Source: CAYMQB01 sp964392665
Lineage (GTDB): Bacteria > Hydrothermota > E44-bin80
NCBI GenBank assembly: GCA_964392665.1
Contig: CAYMQB010000003.1
Span: forward strand, 1 to 64,000
DNA: 64,000 nt
Direction of reading: 5' to 3'
Below, piece by piece: positions 33,382-41,972 of the stretch (position 1 is the stretch's first letter; each line of letters opens with the position of its first letter). Position numbers and translations under genes: made by a program. The notes beneath the pieces were generated by a model. The model did no database searches. It was not told where the DNA came from and saw only the letters and a list, made by a program, of their open reading frames with translations.

Positions 33382-34773
33382 CTATCCTTCTTTTCTAAGT
33401 CTCGCTGGTAAAATCCCAAGTTGCTTTCTATACTTGGCGATGGTTCTTCTTGCAATTTTGATGCCATCTGTTTCAAGTTTTTCAGCGATTTCCTTATCCT
33501 TAAATGGATGTTTTTTTTCTTCGTTTTCCACCATCGTTCTTATTTTTTCCCTCACACTCCTTACTGAAATATCCCCATTGTTCGAAGTCGTAACGCTTCC
33601 ACTAAAGAAAAATTTAAGCTCAAGAAGACCTCTCGATGTGTCTATGTATTTACCTTGTACAATTCTGCTAATGGTTGATTCATGCAGTCCTATTGCTTCC
33701 GATACCCTTTGCATTGTTAGAGGGACCAGTTTTGAGACGCCTTCCTCAAAAAATGCTTTTTGCTTTTCTACGATGTAATTAGTCACTTTGAGAATTGAAT
33801 GTCTCCTTTCTTCAAGACCTTTCATCAGATTAACAGCAGAATTCAATCTCTGTTTAATAAATTCTTTCTCCTCCTTGAGAAGATTATTCTTTTGTTCAAG
33901 AATTTCTCTGTAGTACGAATTTATCCTAAGGCTTGGTAAAGTCGCCTCATTGATTATTACCTCGTAACCATCGTCTAAATCTTTCAGTATCAAGTCAGGT
34001 ATGATGTATCGAATTCCTTTATCTCCAAATCCACGGAGTGGCTTTGGGTTAAGCGATGAGATTACAACGACCGCTTCCCTGATCTTAATTTCGGAGACTC
34101 CAATTTTTCTTTTTATCTTGTCGAATTTTTGTTCTCCAATTTCTTTCAAGAAATTTTGGACAATGTTGACTTCCACGGAAGTTTCCGTATATCCATTCTG
34201 GTACAGTTGAATTGTCAAACACTCTTCGATATTTCGTGAAGCGATGCCAGATGGATCAAAGGTTTGCACCAATTTTAATGCTTCCAGGACATTTGATTCG
34301 GATGTATTCAAAGCTTCCATTATTTCTTGAACGTCGGTGTCAAGGAATCCACTTTCATCAAGAGAATCGATGATGTATTCTCCTATTGTACTTATCTCAT
34401 CGGACATTACGTTAAGATGTAGCTGTCCAAGTAGATGGTCTCTAATTGAAGGTTTGACTACAGCAACTTTTTCAGGTATGGCGCTGTTTATATACTGCTT
34501 GGGTTTATATGAATAATCATAGTCTCCTTGAAAGAAATCTGTCCAATCAATTTCTTTGAATTCTTTTTTTGTTTCCTGTTCCTGTTGAGGTTGAGAGTTT
34601 TCTTCCTCCGTTGATTCCTGCTGTTCCTCAAGCAGGGGATTCATTTCGAGTTCATTTCTTACTGTCTGTTCGAGTTCCAAGTAAGGCATCTGGAGAAGTT
34701 TAAGAAGCTGATATAATTGTGGTGTTAAGACCTGTTTCAAGGCAACTTTCAGTTCAGGTCTAATTGCGTTCAT
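33382..34773 (-). CDS. rpoN: RNA polymerase sigma-54 factor
   Basis: 463 residues. Region I at the N-terminus is glutamine/leucine-rich (LTPQLYQLLKLLQMPYLELEQTV), region II is acidic (EEENSQPQQEQE), and the C-terminus holds the helix-turn-helix (HESTISRIVQGKYI) and the RpoN box ARRTIAKYRKQLGI that reads the -24 element. It needs AAA+ activators to open promoters at -24/-12 sites. Two such promoters are visible in this window (498-513 and 43571-43586). Its ATG overlaps the lptB stop by 4 bases, the common lptB-rpoN order of diderm bacteria. No activator gene is in the window. Confidence 0.95.
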   Translation of the reverse strand: MNAIRPELKVALKQVLTPQLYQLLKLLQMPYLELEQTVRNELEMNPLLEEQQESTEEENSQPQQEQETKKEFKEIDWTDFFQGDYDYSYKPKQYINSAIPEKVAVVKPSIRDHLLGQLHLNVMSDEISTIGEYIIDSLDESGFLDTDVQEIMEALNTSESNVLEALKLVQTFDPSGIASRNIEECLTIQLYQNGYTETSVEVNIVQNFLKEIGEQKFDKIKRKIGVSEIKIREAVVVISSLNPKPLRGFGDKGIRYIIPDLILKDLDDGYEVIINEATLPSLRINSYYREILEQKNNLLKEEKEFIKQRLNSAVNLMKGLEERRHSILKVTNYIVEKQKAFFEEGVSKLVPLTMQRVSEAIGLHESTISRIVQGKYIDTSRGLLELKFFFSGSVTTSNNGDISVRSVREKIRTMVENEEKKHPFKDKEIAEKLETDGIKIARRTIAKYRKQLGILPARLRKEG

Positions 34774-35495
34774 AGTGTGAATTGTTCTCCCAAGTAAACT
34801 TTCCTTGCTTCCTCGTTTTTTGTCAACTCTTCGGGCGTTCCTTGGAAAAGTATTTTGCCTTCATACATTATGTAGGCTCTATCAGTGATTTCGAGAGTTT
34901 CGCGAACGTTGTGGTCGGTTATCAGAACTCCAATACCCCTGTTTTTTAGTTGGTGAACAACATTTTGAATATCCTGTCTTACAATCGGATCAATTCCCGT
35001 AAATGGTTCATCAAGCAAGATGAAGGCGGGATCCGTGACTAGAGCTCTCGCAACCTCTGCTCTCCTTCTTTCTCCACCTGAAAGGGTATATGCTTTCTGC
35101 TTTGAGAGTTTATCAATTTTCAGTTCTTTTAGCAATTTGGTTAACTTGTCTTTTCTTTCTTTTTTTGTTAAAGGGAGCATTTCAAGTATTGCCAGGATGT
35201 TTTCTTCAACCGTCAATTTTCGAAATATGGATGCTTCCTGTGGGAGATAGGAAATCCCCAGACGTGCCCTTCTAAACATCGGGAGAAGTGTGATTTTTTG
35301 GTCGTTGAAGAAAATATTACCTTGTTCCGGTTGAATAACTCCAACAATCATGTAGAATGTCGTAGTTTTTCCGGCACCGTTTGGTCCCAGCAGTCCAACA
35401 ACTTCGCCCTGATGGACAGCAAAGGTAATTTCGTTCACAACTGTTTTTCCTCTATAGCTTTTTACAAGTTTTTCTGTTCTTAAGGTATTATTCAC
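34770..35495 (-). CDS. lptB: LPS export ABC transporter ATP-binding protein
   Basis: 241 residues, the standard LptB length. Walker A GPNGAGKTT, signature LSGGERRR, Walker B FILLDEPFTGIDP and the switch histidine in ITDHNV are all intact, and VYLGEQF near the end is typical of LptB. It powers extraction of LPS from the inner membrane by LptFG, which are not in this window. Its start overlaps the ostA gene by 8 bases and its stop overlaps rpoN by 4 bases, indicating translational coupling. Confidence 0.95.
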   Translation of the reverse strand: MNNTLRTEKLVKSYRGKTVVNEITFAVHQGEVVGLLGPNGAGKTTTFYMIVGVIQPEQGNIFFNDQKITLLPMFRRARLGISYLPQEASIFRKLTVEENILAILEMLPLTKKERKDKLTKLLKELKIDKLSKQKAYTLSGGERRRAEVARALVTDPAFILLDEPFTGIDPIVRQDIQNVVHQLKNRGIGVLITDHNVRETLEITDRAYIMYEGKILFQGTPEELTKNEEARKVYLGEQFTL

Positions 35496-36456
35496 TCTTT
35501 TTCTCTTTACTTAGCACTTTTCTATAAACACCAGATGCATTGCCTTTTACAACAAGCCTTTCGACTTCTCCCTGGGTAAAGTATATGGTTATGGAATCTC
35601 CTGATACAGTATTGGAACCTCCCTCGGGAAGATTGTATTCTCCCTTAGCGTTTTTTGTTGCAGTTGTTTTGACTATTTTTCTTTTTTTAAGAAAGACTTC
35701 TATTAACTCACCGCAAAGAGTGGATTTGTTCTGTTGTTCGATTGACGGTTTTTCTTTAAGATAAATCATATCAGAATTTTGAAAGTATTCAAGATAACCC
35801 GCTTTTGCCGTGATGCTATCTTCGACGACCTTAACATTTCCCGTGCAGGACATAAAATTGTCTTTTCTCCTAATTTTGAGTGTGTCGCCTGATATTGTTA
35901 TGTACTTTTCTTTTTCCTTGAGTTTCAGCATAGGATTTTCCGTCAAGAAACCCTGTTGCGTTAGGAAGTCGTATTCACCATATTCACCAGAAACTTCAGT
36001 ATTCTGTTCTTCGTCTATCAAAACCACATTTCCGCAGGCTTTCGAGGATTTTGTTTCTTTGAAGTAGACAAGAGAATCTGCTTTTAGGAGTTGTTTATTG
36101 TCGAGAACTCTCACACTATCATTTGCAACCGCTTTTTTCTCTTGCTTGAAATATTTTGCCTTGTTCGAAGTGATAATTGTTCCCTCGTCGAGTATCTTAA
36201 CATTTCCAATAATTTCTGCTGTTTCGTCTTTTTCGTAAGCATAACCCTCTTCGCCTGTTATTATCGTTTTACCGTGAACGATTTTTAAGTTTCCTATAAG
36301 GTGACTTACGCTTCCTTTATCATCAGCCTGTTCATCAAGAGCTACTTTGGTTGCAGTAATCACATAAGGTTCTGTGTCGCTACGTGTAAACAACTCATCA
36401 GGATCTCTTACGAAAATGATCGAGTTAATTATCTGCAGAAGTATTATAATATTCAT
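35488..36456 (-). CDS. lptA: OstA/LptA-like periplasmic LPS transport protein
   Basis: 322 residues. A short N-terminal hydrophobic segment (MNIIILLQIINSIIF) is followed by many repeats of the OstA beta-jellyroll type: GNLKIVHGKTIITGEEGYAY, GNVKILDEGTIITSNKAKYF and GNVKVVEDSITAKAGYLEYF. It is about twice the length of E. coli LptA, as in many non-proteobacterial lines where several OstA units are joined. It would form part of the periplasmic LPS bridge between LptC and LptD. It begins 2 bases after the lptC stop. Confidence 0.8.
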   Translation of the reverse strand: MNIIILLQIINSIIFVRDPDELFTRSDTEPYVITATKVALDEQADDKGSVSHLIGNLKIVHGKTIITGEEGYAYEKDETAEIIGNVKILDEGTIITSNKAKYFKQEKKAVANDSVRVLDNKQLLKADSLVYFKETKSSKACGNVVLIDEEQNTEVSGEYGEYDFLTQQGFLTENPMLKLKEKEKYITISGDTLKIRRKDNFMSCTGNVKVVEDSITAKAGYLEYFQNSDMIYLKEKPSIEQQNKSTLCGELIEVFLKKRKIVKTTATKNAKGEYNLPEGGSNTVSGDSITIYFTQGEVERLVVKGNASGVYRKVLSKEKKSE

Positions 36457-36458
36457 AG

Positions 36459-37004
36459 TTATTTGCTATTTTGACTTTCTTCGTTTTCCTTAACATCTTT
36501 AGAAACGGCATTAAAATCCCTTTTTATTTCTATATGCTCAAGGTTTGCGTCGCTTTCCATTCCTTTGCCTGTTATAACAGAGTTTTTCTTGGTTATTTCT
36601 ACTTCGTCGTCGGTAATTATTTTTTTTCTCTTGTTATTCCATCGTAGGTTGTCGGTTTTTAGTTTAGTACTGTCGCGGGAGGTCACTTCGACATTATTAA
36701 TTGCCTTCATATCACCGCTCGGTGAAAATACAACGCCGCTGTCAGCCGTTAGGGTCGAATTGTATTTTCCTTCTGCATCATAGAAATCGACACTTAGAAC
36801 ATAAAGCTTTATAGAATCACCGAAATTATTTGCTTTCTCTGCTCTTAGAACCCAATTCCGGTTGTTTCCTCTGCTGTCTACAAGAACGAATTTTTCTGCG
36901 TCTTCTTTGCTTGTAGTAGTTATTTTCTTGTTACTCGTGTTTTCTTTTGTTCTATTGCAAGAAAGAAAGGAAAGAGTAATAAAGATGATTAATATTAACT
37001 TCAC
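36459..37004 (-). CDS. lptC: LptC-like lipoprotein of the LPS export system
   Basis: 181 residues. GTG 37004 is chosen because AAAGGTGGAG lies 6 bases upstream and it directly follows the lpxL stop; an upstream ATG would overlap lpxL and lacks a ribosome site. A lipoprotein signal ends in LSFLSC, then an LptC domain follows (WVLRAEKANNF, LYVLSVDFYDAEGKYNSTLTADSGVV, TSRDSTKLKTDNLRWN). LptC usually has a membrane anchor; a lipobox version is common outside Proteobacteria. It hands LPS from LptBFG to LptA. Confidence 0.8.
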   Translation of the reverse strand: MKLILIIFITLSFLSCNRTKENTSNKKITTTSKEDAEKFVLVDSRGNNRNWVLRAEKANNFGDSIKLYVLSVDFYDAEGKYNSTLTADSGVVFSPSGDMKAINNVEVTSRDSTKLKTDNLRWNNKRKKIITDDEVEITKKNSVITGKGMESDANLEHIEIKRDFNAVSKDVKENEESQNSK

Positions 37005-37006
37005 AA

Positions 37007-37882
37007 TTAGCTCCACCTTTTGTGAAACCATACCCATTCGGTAGGATGCTTTGTTATGAACTGCTCAATCGCTTTCGAGCACCTTCTTGTGTTTTCAAGT
37101 AAGTCTTCCTTTGTATTCCTTGTTTTTTTTAGTATTACTTCCTCTCCAACTTCTATCAGGTGCTTGTTGTTTTTTTGTCTGTAAATAGCGACAGGAAGAA
37201 CAGGTGAAGAGGTTTTCATTGCGAGGTAGGCGGGTCCAACAGGTGTTCTTGCTTTTTTACCCATGAAGTTCACGGAAACACTGTTTTTTTTTGTACTCTG
37301 GTCCATCAGAATACCTACTGTTTCACCCAACAGAAGTCTTTTTAGCGCAACAACCGGCGCACGTTCCTTATCGATGATTCGGACATTAAAATTTTCTCTA
37401 ATACGGTTTATTACTGAATTTACCCTCTCATCGTAAACCTGTCTCGTTATGATATTTACAGAGTACCCTTTTTGAGAAAAGTATGCAGGTATGAGTTCCC
37501 AACAACCGAGATGTGCTGTAATTACAACTAAACCTTTACCTCTTTCCAGAAGTCTTTGTATATTTTTTCCATTTTTCAAATTCACAATTCTATCAAGCCC
37601 GGCGTTTTTATATCTTGACAGTCGGAGTGCATCGGCAAGGTTTTTCCCGATATTCCTGAAATTTTTTATAGCCATACTTCTTCTCCCGCCATTATCTTCG
37701 ATGTTAGGATAAATCAGGGCAATATTTCCCTCCGCTACCTGTCTTGCCTGTCTCGCGAGTTTGAAAACAATTATGCCAAGGATATTTCCCAAAAAGAGTG
37801 CAAAACATCTTGGAAGAATCCTAAAAAAAGACACGATAAATTTTATGATGTACAGTATATACAAATGCCTAAGCTTTTTCAT
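37007..37882 (-). CDS. Lipid A lauroyl-acyltransferase family protein (LpxL/HtrB-like)
   Basis: 291 residues from ATG 37882. The HX4E catalytic motif is in AHLGCWEL, and GILMDQSTKK, TPVGPAYLAMKT and PTEWVWFHKRW are family landmarks. An N-terminal membrane anchor (LYILYIIKFIVSFFRIL) is present. It adds a secondary acyl chain to lipid A on the inner membrane. The frame extends further upstream, but a good promoter (37889-37917) lies there, so the shorter start is preferred. It heads the lptC-ostA-lptB-rpoN operon. Confidence 0.85.
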   Translation of the reverse strand: MKKLRHLYILYIIKFIVSFFRILPRCFALFLGNILGIIVFKLARQARQVAEGNIALIYPNIEDNGGRRSMAIKNFRNIGKNLADALRLSRYKNAGLDRIVNLKNGKNIQRLLERGKGLVVITAHLGCWELIPAYFSQKGYSVNIITRQVYDERVNSVINRIRENFNVRIIDKERAPVVALKRLLLGETVGILMDQSTKKNSVSVNFMGKKARTPVGPAYLAMKTSSPVLPVAIYRQKNNKHLIEVGEEVILKKTRNTKEDLLENTRRCSKAIEQFITKHPTEWVWFHKRWS

Positions 37883-37888
37883 AGAACT

Positions 37889-37917
37889 AAAATAACACAG
37901 CATATTGGACTTGTCAA
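37889..37917 (-). promoter_or_regulatory. Sigma-70-type promoter of the lpxL-lpt-rpoN operon
   Basis: On the minus strand TTGACA (37917-37912), 17 bases, TATTTT (37894-37889), then 6 bases to the ATG at 37882. The transcript would start at about the first base of the start codon, so a leaderless mRNA is likely. Confidence 0.65.
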
Positions 37918-37990
37918 GATATTTAAGACTTGGTTTTTTCAGAACTTTATAGGGTTTATTTTGTCCTTTATTATGAAGGAGGTGAAAGAG

Positions 37991-38611
37991 ATGAAAAAAG
38001 GAGTCGATGTTGCCGATCTGAAGAAAAGTGTGGAAGTACATTTCAAGCTCAGTCTTATTTCAAGTGTTGCCCTGTTCATTTTGCTTTTTCAACTTTTCCC
38101 TCGATATAACCCTCATCCTTACAAGATGATAGATAGAATTGGCACAATGTCCGTGCTTCCAAGTCAGCCTATAGTAAAACCTGTTATTCCGAAAGAACTA
38201 CCCAAAAAAAGTATTCCTGTGGAGGCGGAGAATCCCGAAGACATACAGAATGCTATTATGCCCTCGGATAGTGCTCTATTCAAACGTTTTGGTGAGAAAG
38301 ACCCTAATGAAATACCCGACCCAGGTACTTTTATTGCATTTGAGACCGGTCCAAAACTCATTTCTGCACCTGCTCCCGAATATCCAAATATTGCAAAGGC
38401 AGCAGGTATTGAGGGTAGAGTGTTACTCCAGATCTTTGTTGGCAAGAACGGAAAGTCCAAGAAAGTTCTTGTTCTGAAATCCGAGGTTACCGAAGACTGC
38501 GATAAGGCAGCAGTTGAAGCTGGTTGGAATTTCAAGTTTGAACCAGCTATGCAAAGGGACAGACCGATTGGAGTTTGGGTGTCTATGCCTGTTGTATTCA
38601 AGCTTAGATAG
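37991..38611 (+). CDS. tonB: TonB family protein
   Basis: 206 residues. ATG 37991 follows GAAGGAGGTG; the upstream part of the frame overlaps the divergent promoter region. One N-terminal membrane helix (LSLISSVALFILLFQLF) is followed by a proline/lysine linker (PVIPKELPKKSIPVEAE). The TonB C-terminal domain has PEYPNIAKAAGIEGRVLLQIFVGKNG and AAVEAGWNFKFEPAMQRDRPIGVWVSMPVVF. It would carry proton-motive energy from ExbBD to outer-membrane receptors; neither partner is in the window. Confidence 0.85.
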   Translation: MKKGVDVADLKKSVEVHFKLSLISSVALFILLFQLFPRYNPHPYKMIDRIGTMSVLPSQPIVKPVIPKELPKKSIPVEAENPEDIQNAIMPSDSALFKRFGEKDPNEIPDPGTFIAFETGPKLISAPAPEYPNIAKAAGIEGRVLLQIFVGKNGKSKKVLVLKSEVTEDCDKAAVEAGWNFKFEPAMQRDRPIGVWVSMPVVFKLR

Positions 38612-38647
38612 AACGATTAAAATTCATCTTGTAAGTCTTTTCTATCA

Positions 38648-38682
38648 AATCCCTCTTAATACCCCTTTCCCAAAGAGGGATT
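38648..38682. terminator. Hairpin between convergent tonB and pilD
   Basis: Ten-base perfect stem AATCCCTCTT (38648-38657) with AAGAGGGATT (38673-38682). No long T run follows on either strand, so termination is uncertain. The stem resembles the CCCCTCT/AGAGGGG hairpin inside the long direct repeats. Confidence 0.45.
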
Positions 38683-38752
38683 AAGCCAGTAAAATAGGAA
38701 AATGCTTTGCAAATAATTGTATTTTACGGGGTTTTAAGGATGTGTAATATTT

Positions 38753-39520
38753 TTAGCAGAACAGGGAAAGATATTTGGATATAAGGGGGTTACCCCAGAA
38801 ATAGGATAAAATTGCAGCTACGGAAATGAATGGACCGAAGGGAATGACTGAATTCTTCCTTTTCTTTTTTACAAGTATAGCCAATCCCACTATGCTTCCC
38901 AAAAAACTTGCAACGATAAGGGTTAAGATTACATTCTTCCAACCAATGAATGCCCCCACCATCATAAAGAGCATTACATCACCCATTCCCATTGCTTCTT
39001 TCTTAAAAATCCATTTACCTGCAATAGAAATGAATAGCAATATCAAACCACCAGCTACTATTCCTATTAGAGAATCATACCAGTTAATATCGGGGACAAA
39101 AAAAGAAAAGACAAGACCTGAGATAATACCGAAAATGGTTATCTTATCACTTATTACCTGATGCTTGAGGTCGATAACGAAAACAGGTAGGAGGAGATAT
39201 AAAAATAGGAATGTTACAGGGAATTTAAGGCTAAAACCATAAAGGAAGAAGCTTAAAGCGAGGATAATGCCAGATATGAACTCTATCAGGGGATACTGAA
39301 ATGATATTCTCTTTTTGCAGTATCTACATTTTCCTTTTAGTATTAAGAAACTCAAAATGGGGATGTTGTCATAGAATGCGATTTTGTGGTTGCAGTGAAG
39401 GCAGTGTGATGAAGGAAAAATGACGGACTCGCCTTTTGGCAACCTGTAGATTATAACATTGAGAAAACTGCCAATCATGAGACCAAAGAAAAAAAGGAAC
39501 AGTAATAGTATTATGAACAT
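38753..39520 (-). CDS. pilD: Type IV prepilin peptidase / N-methyltransferase
   Basis: 255 residues with about eight membrane helices. The zinc-binding cysteine pairs CLHCNH and CRYCKK and the two catalytic aspartates (VIDLKHQVISD and GMGDVML, the GxGD motif) are present, as are GSFLNVIIYRLP and NIPILSFL at the N-terminus. It cleaves and N-methylates the pilins encoded at 39776-40318 and 42956-43522 at the inner membrane. It is separated from the second pilin gene by 255 bases holding a palindromic repeat. No clear ribosome site was seen. Confidence 0.95.
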   Translation of the reverse strand: MFIILLLFLFFFGLMIGSFLNVIIYRLPKGESVIFPSSHCLHCNHKIAFYDNIPILSFLILKGKCRYCKKRISFQYPLIEFISGIILALSFFLYGFSLKFPVTFLFLYLLLPVFVIDLKHQVISDKITIFGIISGLVFSFFVPDINWYDSLIGIVAGGLILLFISIAGKWIFKKEAMGMGDVMLFMMVGAFIGWKNVILTLIVASFLGSIVGLAILVKKKRKNSVIPFGPFISVAAILSYFWGNPLISKYLSLFC

Positions 39521-39577
39521 AATTTATTTGTATTAAGTTGAGGAAACATAAATATTTTGTTAAGCCCGTTGTAAATT

Positions 39578-39708
39578 GTCATTGCGAGTAAACATTCATT
39601 CTTGAGAGGATTATCGGAGCTTGTCCTGAGTATAAACGAAGGAAAGGAGGTGGGGGGGGGTGTGTAACCACTATGAGATTGCCACAGGACTTCGTCCTTC
39701 GCAATGAC
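39578..39708. repeat. GTCATTGCGAG...TTCGCAATGAC intergenic repeat
   Basis: Bounded by GTCATTGCGAG and CGCAATGAC, with internal ATGAGATTGCC and a G9 run near 39652-39660. Same family as the repeats at about 9171 and 58388. It fills the gap between the second pilin gene and pilD. A 62-codon minus-strand frame across it is judged non-coding. Confidence 0.75.
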
Positions 39709-39775
39709 AGATAAGATAAGCTGATGGCAGCAATAACAGGCTTTACTGAGTACTTGCGGAGGAACATAATTTTAT

Positions 39776-40318
39776 CTATTGACCAGATGATAAAATCATA
39801 TTGATCGGGAAGTCCTTTCCGTAACCCGATATTTTGTACTTTGCTGCAGGAACATGACTACCGAGAGGGATTACATTGCCATTTGCATCATAACCACAGT
39901 AATAAGAGCAGCCAGAAGGTGGAATAGCAGGGGGAGGATTATCTCCGATAGCGTCCACGGTCTTTCTGAAAGGGTTCATAAATCCCAAATGGGGGCAGAT
40001 AAGTGCATTCTGGGGAAAAGGGGGAAAACGAGCACCAGCTGCAATTGAGGCGTCATTATTAGAAACATAGCCTTGGGCAGTAAGTACATCGCTTACCTTT
40101 GTATCTATGTCCCCCGCGTAGAATGATTCAGCCATTGTCGAGAAATCTTCCGCAATAACATTGATAGTGTGCATGTTCTCCTTCAGGGATGCTTCCCTTG
40201 CTCTATCACTCATACTGATGAAGTTTGGGATAGCTATTGCTGCTAAAACGCCTATTATGACAACGACAATCATCAACTCAAGGAGTGTAAATCCCGGTTT
40301 GCTTTTTTCCCTATTCAT
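39776..40318 (-). CDS. Type IV pilin-like protein (minor or second pilin)
   Basis: 180 residues. The class III leader KPG is cut before FTLLELMIVVVIIGVLAA, with the conserved Glu at +5. The globular part differs from the major pilin except for AREASLKENMHTINVIAEDFS, which is nearly shared, and has several cysteines (ICPHLG, GCSYYCGY) that could form disulfides. Its ATG overlaps the PilG-like stop (ATGA), so it is translated as part of the pilH-pilI-pilG operon. Likely a pilus subunit, major or minor. Confidence 0.85.
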   Translation of the reverse strand: MNREKSKPGFTLLELMIVVVIIGVLAAIAIPNFISMSDRAREASLKENMHTINVIAEDFSTMAESFYAGDIDTKVSDVLTAQGYVSNNDASIAAGARFPPFPQNALICPHLGFMNPFRKTVDAIGDNPPPAIPPSGCSYYCGYDANGNVIPLGSHVPAAKYKISGYGKDFPINMILSSGQ

Positions 40319-41211
40319 TTTACCGTCCCCTGTTCACTTTTTGATTCCATCATTCTCTTAAGAATTGGTGACTGTACTTTATCAAGATAAGTGCACCAGA
40401 TGCGGTCCCTTTGTGTGTCAATGTAAAAATATTCGTCTTTCCAGGGAGGTTTTGGTTTTTTCCTGAGAAAACTGCTGTTAATCATTTCCTGCATAGATTT
40501 AGGGAACTCTCCTTTCTTTTGCATATATTCGTTAAGAGCAACCTGTAGTGAATCCATTTGAATGAGCATTGTTATTTCGTTTAAATATCTAAATGCGGTT
40601 TCTTTTTCAACTGGATTGTTAGAAAGGCGATACAGCTCTTTCCAAAGGTTTAATGCCTTAAGCTTGGCTCCCAATTTCTGAAATGTGAACCCTGCAAATC
40701 GCCTAGACATATCAGGTGCCCCAGGTTTTTTAGAGGAACGTAGAAAAAATAGAACGGATATCTTGTCGTTATTTCTAAAAAAGTAGTATATGAAAGCCCT
40801 AACAAATGGGATTTCCCAACTTTCAGGGTTGTAAAACTCTCCTTTATGGAGAAGTTTGTCGGTGTTTTCTGATTCTCCTGCCGAACTTTCCAAAAGGAAA
40901 CCTCCGAATGTATAGCTATGTATGAATTTCTTATCCAGTGTTGTCAGGATATCAAGAATATGATAAAGATACTTGAACTTACGGTCAGTCATTTGATGTT
41001 CACCGAAATATTGAACTGCACGCAACCAGATAATATCCGCAAACAACTCATTGTAACCAATGGAAGCCTGCTCGACAAATTTTCCTGACGGAAAATATAG
41101 AAGTTCTTTCAGCAGAGAATATTGCTCCTTATTTTCGTCTATTCGATTTTGGATGAAAAAAATGACAAGGAATCCAAAAATAATCAATGTGGGGAAAAGC
41201 CATTTTCGCAT
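40315..41211 (-). CDS. PilG-like accessory protein of the pilus ABC system
   Basis: 298 residues. One N-terminal membrane helix (WLFPTLIIFGFLVIFFI) is followed by a helical, TPR-like periplasmic region starting ASIGYNELFADIIWLRAVQYFGEH. The protein sits between an ABC permease and a pilin, with one-base and four-base overlaps to its neighbours. In Myxococcus the order pilA-pilG-pilH-pilI-pilD is found and all three accessory genes are needed for pili. The assignment rests on context and general shape, not on a clear motif. Confidence 0.55.
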   Translation of the reverse strand: MRKWLFPTLIIFGFLVIFFIQNRIDENKEQYSLLKELLYFPSGKFVEQASIGYNELFADIIWLRAVQYFGEHQMTDRKFKYLYHILDILTTLDKKFIHSYTFGGFLLESSAGESENTDKLLHKGEFYNPESWEIPFVRAFIYYFFRNNDKISVLFFLRSSKKPGAPDMSRRFAGFTFQKLGAKLKALNLWKELYRLSNNPVEKETAFRYLNEITMLIQMDSLQVALNEYMQKKGEFPKSMQEMINSSFLRKKPKPPWKDEYFYIDTQRDRIWCTYLDKVQSPILKRMMESKSEQGTVK

Positions 41212-41972
41212 TATAAATCCTTTCGACGGAAAATCTCGGATGATGACACCAATAGAATTATTGTGTAAATAAATGCATAAGCAATTGTAAAAAGAATATG
41301 GTTGTGCGACACCAATTCAGAATGAACAACCATGCCTCTAACATTAAAATTGCTCAGGTTTGGAATAACATAATAGACCAGTTGAAGGGAAAAATGAGCA
41401 AAAGGGTTTGCAGTTTTACTTGCAAGCAGTTGGATGTCAGGTGCTAAACGACCTACGACGAAGAGAAGAAATGTGAATAAGGAGGAAAATATTGGAGATG
41501 TAAAAGTGGAAAAAAAGATACAGAATGCTGTTATTATGACTATCTCGAGATAGGAGAGAAAAACCGAAATAAGAATAGAAGCAGGATGGAGTCCTGTAAG
41601 CACGAAAAGTATCACATAAAACCAAACGACGAGAATAAAGATAACGGTTGTAAAGGTTAACAGGAGACCGAGGAATTTGCCAATAATGAAGGTTTCTCTT
41701 CGCACGGGTTTGGAGATGATGAAATAGATGGTTTTTCTTTCCAGCTCATTAAAGACCGATTGAGAGCCTATAAGAATGGCAAGAAGTATGCCAAAAATGG
41801 AAATGCTTCCCAGTCCAAAATCCATAATGATTTTGGATTCTTCCCCTAAGGAAAGAGGAACAAGTACTCCACTTGCAGCCAGAAGAAGTAAAGAAAAGCC
41901 GATAACAATCAACAATAGTTTTTTTCTTACAGCTTCTTTGAACGTATTGAGAATGATGGTTCTAAGTTTCAT
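41211..41972 (-). CDS. ABC-2 type permease (PilI-like)
   Basis: 253 residues from ATG 41972, six predicted helices. An ABC-2 permease pattern is seen: LNTFKEAVRKKLLLIVIGFSL at the start, ELERKTIYFIISKPVRRETFIIGKFLG in the cytoplasmic loop and HNHILFTIAYAFIYTIILL at the end. It overlaps the ATPase gene by 11 bases and the PilG-like gene by one base. Together with the ATPase it forms a transporter of unknown substrate that, by gene order, probably serves pilus assembly. Confidence 0.75.
   Translation of the reverse strand: MKLRTIILNTFKEAVRKKLLLIVIGFSLLLLAASGVLVPLSLGEESKIIMDFGLGSISIFGILLAILIGSQSVFNELERKTIYFIISKPVRRETFIIGKFLGLLLTFTTVIFILVVWFYVILFVLTGLHPASILISVFLSYLEIVIITAFCIFFSTFTSPIFSSLFTFLLFVVGRLAPDIQLLASKTANPFAHFSLQLVYYVIPNLSNFNVRGMVVHSELVSHNHILFTIAYAFIYTIILLVSSSEIFRRKDL

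Noticed and set aside
33381..33476. Upstream extension of the alpha-type glutamine synthetase to 33476
   Set aside because: It would overlap rpoN by about 95 bases; the family N-terminus and a ribosome site are at 33380.
39579..39767. 62-codon minus-strand frame between pilin 2 and pilD
   Set aside because: It lies in an intergenic palindromic repeat with a G9 run; composition is low-complexity (PPPPP) and no start signal is present.
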